Below are positions 57,787 to 64,000 of a DNA stretch of 64,000 nt, piece by piece. The position numbers and the translations under genes were made by a program. How positions within the stretch are numbered: the first letter of the stretch is position 1; each line of letters begins with the position of its first letter. The notes under the pieces are model-generated. The model saw only the letters and a list, made by a program, of their open reading frames with translations. It did not search any database and was not told the origin of the DNA. The DNA comes from Isoperla grammatica. Lineage: Eukaryota > Arthropoda > Insecta > Plecoptera > Perlodidae. The stretch covers positions 1-64,000 of the forward strand of contig CAMDTW010000411.1 in the NCBI GenBank assembly GCA_945910005.1. The letters run 5' to 3'.

Positions 57787-58069
57787 TCACTCTTCACTCT
57801 TCACTCTTCACTCTTCACTTTTCCCTCTTCCCTCTTCCCTCTTCCCTCTTCCCTCTTCCCTCTTCCCTCTTCCCTCTTCACTCTTTACTCTTCACTCTTC
57901 ACTCTTCACTCTTCACTCTTCACTCTTCACTCTTCACTCTTCACTCTTCACTTTTCACTCTTCACTCTTCACTCTTCACTCTTCACTCTTCACTCTTCAC
58001 TCTTCACTCTTCACTCTTCACTCTTCACTCTTCACTCTTCACTCTTCACTCTTCACTCCACTCTCACTC

Positions 58070-58104
<35 letters not shown>

Positions 58105-58286
58105 CTTCACTCTTCACTCTTGACTCTTCCCTCTTCACTCTTCCCTCTTCCCTCTTCCCTCTTCCCTCTTCCCTCTTCCCTCTTCCCTCTTCACTCTTCA
58201 CTCTTCACTCTCCAGTCTTAACTCTCACTCTTCACTCTCACTCTCACTATCACTCTCACTGTCACTGTCACTCTCACTCTCACTCC

Positions 58287-58328
<42 letters not shown>

Positions 58329-58562
58329 TCACTCTTCACTCTTCACTCTTCACTCTTCCCTCTTCCCTCTTCCCTCTTCCCTCTTCACTCTTCACTCTTC
58401 ACTCTTCACTCTTCACTGTTCACTCTTCACTCTTCACTCTTCACTCTTCACTCTTCACTCTTCACTCTTCACTCTTCACTCTTCACTCTTCACTCTTCAC
58501 TCTTCACTCTTCACTCTTCACTCTTCACTCTTAACTCTTCACTCTTCACTCTTCACTCTTCA

Positions 58563-58777
58563 CACACTCAAGCAAATATAAACAAGATAAGTAGTTTGTC
58601 TTTGTTTCAATAGGAATTCATAAAATATGTAAAAAGAAATAACAAATATTCAACAACATTTATACTTGAATACAGAAGATAATTACTCAAGAACATCTGG
58701 TATCAATCACAATGAATGAACATAGTCGGTGATGAGTTAAAGACACTTTTCCTGGGGGGAGGGGTTCCTCCTCACTG
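58563..58777 (+). repeat. Unique island, copy 4
   Basis: Same version as copy 3, 6276 bp away. Confidence 0.95.
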
Positions 58778-61700
58778 TTCACTCTTCACTCTTCTTCACT
58801 CTTCACTCTTCACTCTTCACTCTTCACTCTTCACTCTTCACTCTTCACTCTTCACTCTTCACTTTTCACTCGTCACTCGTCACTCGTCACTCGTCACTCG
58901 TCACTCTTCACTCTTCACTCTTCACTCGTCACTCGTCACTCGTCACTCGTCACTCGTCACTCGTCACTCGTCACTCGTCACTCGTCACTCGTCACTCGTC
59001 ACTCGTCACTCGTCCCTCGTCACTCGTCACTCTTCACTCTTCACTCTTCACTCTTCACTCTTCACTCTTCACTCTTCACTCGTCACTCGTCACTCGTCAC
59101 TCGTCACTCGTCACTCGTCACTCTTCACTCGTCACTCGTCACTCGTCACTCGTCACTCGTCACCCTTCACCCTTCACCCTTCACCCTTCACCCTTCACCC
59201 GACACCCGTCACTCTTCACTCTTCACTCGTCACCCTTCACCCTTCACCCGTCACCCGTCACCCGTCACTCTTCACTCTTCATTCGTCACTCGTCACTCGT
59301 CACTCGTCACCCGTCACCCGTCACTCTTCACCCGTCACTCTTCACTCTTCACCCTTCACCCTTCACCCTTCACCCTTCACCCTTCACCCTTCACCCTTCA
59401 CCCTTCACCCTTCACCCTTCACTCTTCACTCGTCACCCTTCACCCGTCACCCGTCACCCGTCACTCTTCACTCGTCACTCGTCACTCGTCACCCGTCACC
59501 CGTCACTCGTCACTCGCCACTCGTCACTCGTCACTCGTCACTCGTCACTCGTCACTCGTCACTCGTCACTCGTCACTCGTAACTCGTCACTCGTCACTCG
59601 TCACTCGTCACTCGTAACCCTTCACCCTTCACCCTTCACCCTTCACCCGTCACCCGTCATGCGTCACTCTTCACTCTTCACCCTTCACCCTTCACCCGTC
59701 ACCCGTCACTCTTCACCCTTCACCCTTCACCCTTCACCCTTCACCCGTCACCCGTCATGCGTCACTCTCATTTCACTCTCACTCTCACTCTTCACTCTTC
59801 ACTCTTCCCCCTTCCCTCTTCCCTCTTCCCTCTTCGCTCTTCCCTCTTCCCTCTTCCCTCTTCCCTCTTCCCTCTTCCCTCTTCCCTCTTCACTCTTCAC
59901 TCTTCTTTCTTCACTCTTCGCTCTTCACTCTTCACTCTTCCCTCTTCACTCTTCACTCTTCACTCTTCACTCTTCACTCTTCACTCTTCACTCTTCACTC
60001 TTCACTCTTCACTCTTCACCCTTCACTCTTCACTCTTCACTCTTTACTCGTCACCCTTCACCCTTCACTCGTCACTCGTCACTCGTCACTCGTCACTAAT
60101 CACTCGTCACCCGTCACCCTTCACCCGTCACCCTTCACCCTTCACCCTTCACCCTTCACCCTTCACCCTTCACCCTTCACCCTTCACCCTTCACTCTTCA
60201 CTCTTCACTCTTCACTCTTCACTCTTCACTCTTCACTCTTCACTCTTCACTCTTCACTCTTCACTCTTCGATCTTCACTCTTCACTCTTCACTCTTCACT
60301 CTTCACTCTTCACTCTTCAGTCTTCAGTCTTCACTCTTCACTCGTCACTCGTCACTCGTCATCGTCACTCGACACTCGTCACTCGTCACTCGTCACTCGT
60401 CACCCTTCACCTTTCACCCATTTACCCTTCACCCTTCACCCTTCACTCGTCACCCTTCACCCTTCACTCGTCACTCGTCACTCGTCACTCGTCACTCTTC
60501 ACTCGTCACTTGTCACTCTTCACTCTTCACTCGTCACCCTTCACTCTTCACTCGTCACCCTTCACCCTTCACCCTTTACCCTTCACCCTTCACCCTTCAC
60601 CCTTCACCCTTCACTCTTCACGCTTCACTCTTCACCCTTCACCCTTCACTCTTCACCCTTCACCCTTCACCCTTCACTCTTCACTCTTCACTCTTCATCT
60701 TCACTCTTCACTCTTCACTCTTCACTCTTCACTCTTCACTCTTCACTCTTCACTCTTCGATCTTCACTCTTCACTCTTCACTCTTCACTCTTCACTCTTC
60801 AGTCTTCAGTCTTCACTCTTCACTCTTCACTCTTCACTCGTCACTCGTCACTCGTCACTCTTCACTCTTCACTCTTCACTCTTCACTCTTCACTCTTCAC
60901 TCTTCACTCTTCACTCTTCACTCGTCACTCGTCACTCGTCACTCGTCACTCGTCACTCGTCACTCGTCACTCGTCACTCTTCACTCGTCACTCGTCACTC
61001 GTCACTCGTCACTCGTCACTCGTCACCCTTCACCCTTTACCCTTCACCCTTCACCCTTCACCCGACACCCGTCACTCTTCACTCTTCACTCGTCACCCTT
61101 CACCCTTCACCCGTCACCCGTCACTCTTCACTCTTCATTCGTCACTCGTCACTCGTCACTCGTCACCCGTCACCCGTCACTCTTCACCCGTCACTCTTCA
61201 CTCTTCACCCTTTACCCTTCACCCTTCACCCTTCACCCTTCACCCTTCACCCTTCACCCTTCACCCTTCACTCTTCACTCGTCACCCTTCACCCGTCACC
61301 CGTCACCCGTCACTCTTCACTCTTCACTCGTCACTCGTCACTCGTCACCCGTCACCCGTCACTCTTCACCCTTCACCCTTCACCCTTCACCCTTCACCCT
61401 TCACCCGTCACCCGTCACCCGTCACCCGTCACCCGTCACTCTTCACTCTTATCTCGTCACCCTTCACCCTTCACCCTTCACCCTTCACCCTTCACCCGTC
61501 ACCCGTCACCCGTCACTCTTCATTCTTCACTCGTCACTCGTCACTCGTCACTCGTCACTCGTCACTCGTCACTCGTCACCCTTCACCTTTCACCCTTCAC
61601 CCTTCACCCTTCACCCTTCACCCTTCACCCTTCACCCTTCATTCTTCACCCTTCACTCTTAACTCTTCACTCTTCACTCTTCACTCTTCACTCTTCACTC

Positions 61701-62150
61701 TTCACTCTTCACTCTTCACTCTTCACTCTTCACTCTTCACCCTTCACTCTTCACTCTTCACTCTTCACTCTTCACTCTTCACTCGTCACTCGTCACTCGT
61801 CACTCGTCACTCGTCACCCGTTACCCTTCACCCTTCACCCTTCACCCTTCACCCTTCACTCTTTACCCTTCACTCTTTACCCTTCACTCTTTACCCTCCA
61901 CTCTTTACCCTTCACTCTTACCCCTTCACCCTTCACCCTTCACCCTTCACCCTTCACCCTTCACCCTTCACCCTTCACTCTTCACTCTTCACTCTTCACC
62001 CTTCTCCCTTAACTCTTCACCCTTCACCCTTCACTCTTCACTCTTCACTCTTCACTCTTCACTCTTCACTCTTCACTCTTCACTCGTCACTCGTCACTCG
62101 TCACTCGTCACCCGTCACTCTTCACCCGTCACTCGTCACCCGTCACCCTT

Positions 62151-62351
62151 TACCCTTTACCCTTTACCCTTTACCCTTTACCCTTTACCCTTTACCCTTT
62201 ACCCTTAACCCTTTACCCTTTACCCTTTACCCTTTACCCTTTACCCGTTACCCTTTACCCTTTACCCTTTACCCTTTACCCTTTACCCTTTACCCTTTAC
62301 CCTTTACCCTTTACCCTTTACCCTTTACCCTTTACCCTTTACCCTTTACCC
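62151..62351 (+). repeat. TTTACCC block 6
   Basis: About 29 heptamers with one CTTAACCC and one GTTACCC, same flanks as block 5. Confidence 0.95.
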
Positions 62352-64000
62352 TTCACCCTTCACCCTTCACCCTTCACCCTTCACCCTTCACTCGTCACTC
62401 GACACTCGTCACTCGTCACTCGTCACTCGTCACTCGTCACTCGTCACTCGTCACTCTTCCCTCTTCACTCGTCACCCTTCACCCTTCACCCTTCACCCGT
62501 CACCCGTCACCCTTCACCCGTCACCCGTCACCCTTCACCCGTCACCCTTCACCCTTCACCCTTCACCCTTCACCCTTCACCCTTCACCCTTCACCCTTCA
62601 CTCTTCACTCTTCACTCTTCACTCTTCACTCTTCACTCTTCACTCTTCACTCTTCACTCTTCACTCTTCACTCTTCACTCTTCACTCTTCACTCTTCACT
62701 CTTCACTCTTCACCCTTCACTCTTCACTCTTCACTCTTCACTCGTCACTCGTCACTCGTCACTCGTCACTCGTCACTCGTCACTCGTCACTCGTCACCCT
62801 TCACCCTTCACCCTTCACCCTTCACCCTTCACTCTTAACCCTTCACTCTTTACCCTTCACTCTTTACCCTTCACTCTTTACCCTTCACTCTTTACCCTTC
62901 ACCCTTCACCCTTCACCCTTCACCCTTCACCCTTCACCCTTCACCCTTCACCCTTCACCCTTCACCCTTCACCCTTCACCCTTCACTCTTCACCCTTCAC
63001 TCTTCACTCTTCACTCTTCACTCGTCACCCTTCACTCTTCACCCTTCACTCTTCACTCTTCACTCTTCACTCGTCACTCTTCACTCGTCACTCTTCACTC
63101 GTCACTCTTCACTCGTCACGCTTCACTCGTCACGCTTCACTCGTCACTCTTCACTCGTCACTCGTCACTCGTCACTCGTCACTCGTCACTCGTCACTCGT
63201 CATTCGTCACTCGTCACTCGTCACTCGTCACCCTTCACCCTTTACCCTTCACCCTTCACCCTTCACCCTTCATCCTTCACCCTTCACCCTTCACCCTTCA
63301 CCCTTCACCCTTCACCCTTCACCCGACACCCGTCACTCTTCACTCTTCACTCGTCACCCTTCACCCTTCACCCGTCACCCGTCACCCGTCACTCTTCACT
63401 CTTCATTCGTCACTCGTCACTCGTCACCCGTCACCCGTCACTCTTCACCCGTCACTCTTCACTCTTCACCCTTCACCCTTCACCCTTCACCCTTCACCCT
63501 TCACCCTTCACTCTTCACTCTTCACTCGTCACCCTTCACCCGTCACCCGTCACCCGTCACTCTTCACTCTTCACTCGTCACTCGTCACTCGTCACCCGTC
63601 ACCCGTCACTCTTCACCCTTCACCCTTCACCCTTCACCCTTCACCCTACACCCTTTACTCTTGACCCTTATCCCTTCACCCTTCACCCGTCACCCGTCGC
63701 TCTTCACTCGTCACCCTTCACCCTTCACCCTTCACCCTTCACCCTTCACCCTTCACCCTTCACCCTTCACTCTTCACTCTTCACTCTTCACCCTTCACCC
63801 TTCACTCTTCACCCTTCACCCTTCACCCTTCACTCTTCACTCTTCACTCTTCACTCTTCACTCTTCACTCTTCACTCTTCACTCTTCACTCTTCACTCTT
63901 CACTCTTCACTCTTTACTTTTCACTCTTCACTCTTCACTCTTCACTCTTCACTCTTCACTCTTCACTCTTCACTCTTCACTCTTCACTCTTCACTCTTCA

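Larger units (their letters stand above)
41689..64000 (+). repeat. Heptamer satellite array B with higher-order repeats
   Basis: Same 7-bp monomers as array A to the window end. Islands at 45702, 52287 and 58563 mark units of 6585 and 6276 bp. Other landmarks recur: CATGCGTCAC at 44463, 50440, 53411, 57116 and 59659; CACCCTTTACTCTTGACCC at about 49921, 56590 and 63649. Region 43.0-49.2 kb parallels 27.7-33.8 kb with an offset of about 15.34 kb. Hexamer TCTCAC blocks (45009-45112, 45487-45592, 51012-51085, 57672-57787, 58218-58326) and TTCCCTC blocks occur at fixed places. The array runs beyond the window. Confidence 0.97.

Overview
The window looks like a piece of an invertebrate animal genome, possibly a mollusc or other marine lophotrochozoan. 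It is dominated by mobile DNA and satellite DNA. The animal assignment rests on a Maverick/Polinton element, a Ty3/gypsy-type LTR retrotransposon, LINE, SINE-like, hAT-like and palindromic MITE sequences, GT-AG introns, and fragments of a THAP-type zinc-finger gene. The exact species cannot be read from the sequence.

Positions 1-22240 form a nested insertion. A Ty3/gypsy element (769-22130) has two 214-bp LTRs that I read as identical and a 5-bp target duplication (TTTAC). Its single gag-pol frame is split inside reverse transcriptase by a 16.6-kb Polinton (2824-19442). The Polinton has terminal inverted repeats beginning AGTAGTG and a 6-bp duplication (TACGTG). It looks nearly intact, and all its confident genes are on the minus strand, read right to left: two tandem Cys-rich paralogues, protein-primed DNA polymerase B, an acidic protein, a small zinc protein, packaging ATPase, two conserved small or medium proteins, chromodomain integrase, an OB-like protein, penton-type minor capsid protein, a basic pVI-like protein, major capsid protein, adenain-like protease, a DxE protein, a conserved 199-aa protein and a spliced secreted protein. 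Polymerase and integrase would replicate and insert the element. Capsid proteins, protease and ATPase form a virion-building module, so it resembles an endogenous polintovirus.

Positions 22131-26861 are a mosaic: a 16-bp tandem repeat, then a large imperfect palindrome (arms about 23144-25102 and 25168-26861). The palindrome carries fragments of a THAP-like gene, a LINE 3' end and promoter-like motifs. A 149-bp palindromic MITE sits only in the right arm.

Positions 26862-64000 are almost entirely simple satellite. Heptamers (TTCACTC, GTCACTC, TTCACCC, GTCACCC, TTTACCC, TTCCCTC) lie in blocks together with hexamer (TCTCAC) and octamer (TCACTCAG/TCACTCGG) arrays that share the core CACTC. Higher-order units of about 6.3-6.6 kb are marked by four copies of a 211-215-bp unique island. 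The satellite is interrupted at 34505-37093 by an octamer array with 18 copies of a conserved cassette of about 65 bp, and at 38433-41688 by 112-bp and 117-bp minisatellites, a hAT-type MITE and a tRNA-like SINE head. The very long open frames over the satellite are artefacts of a monomer that has no stop codon on this strand.
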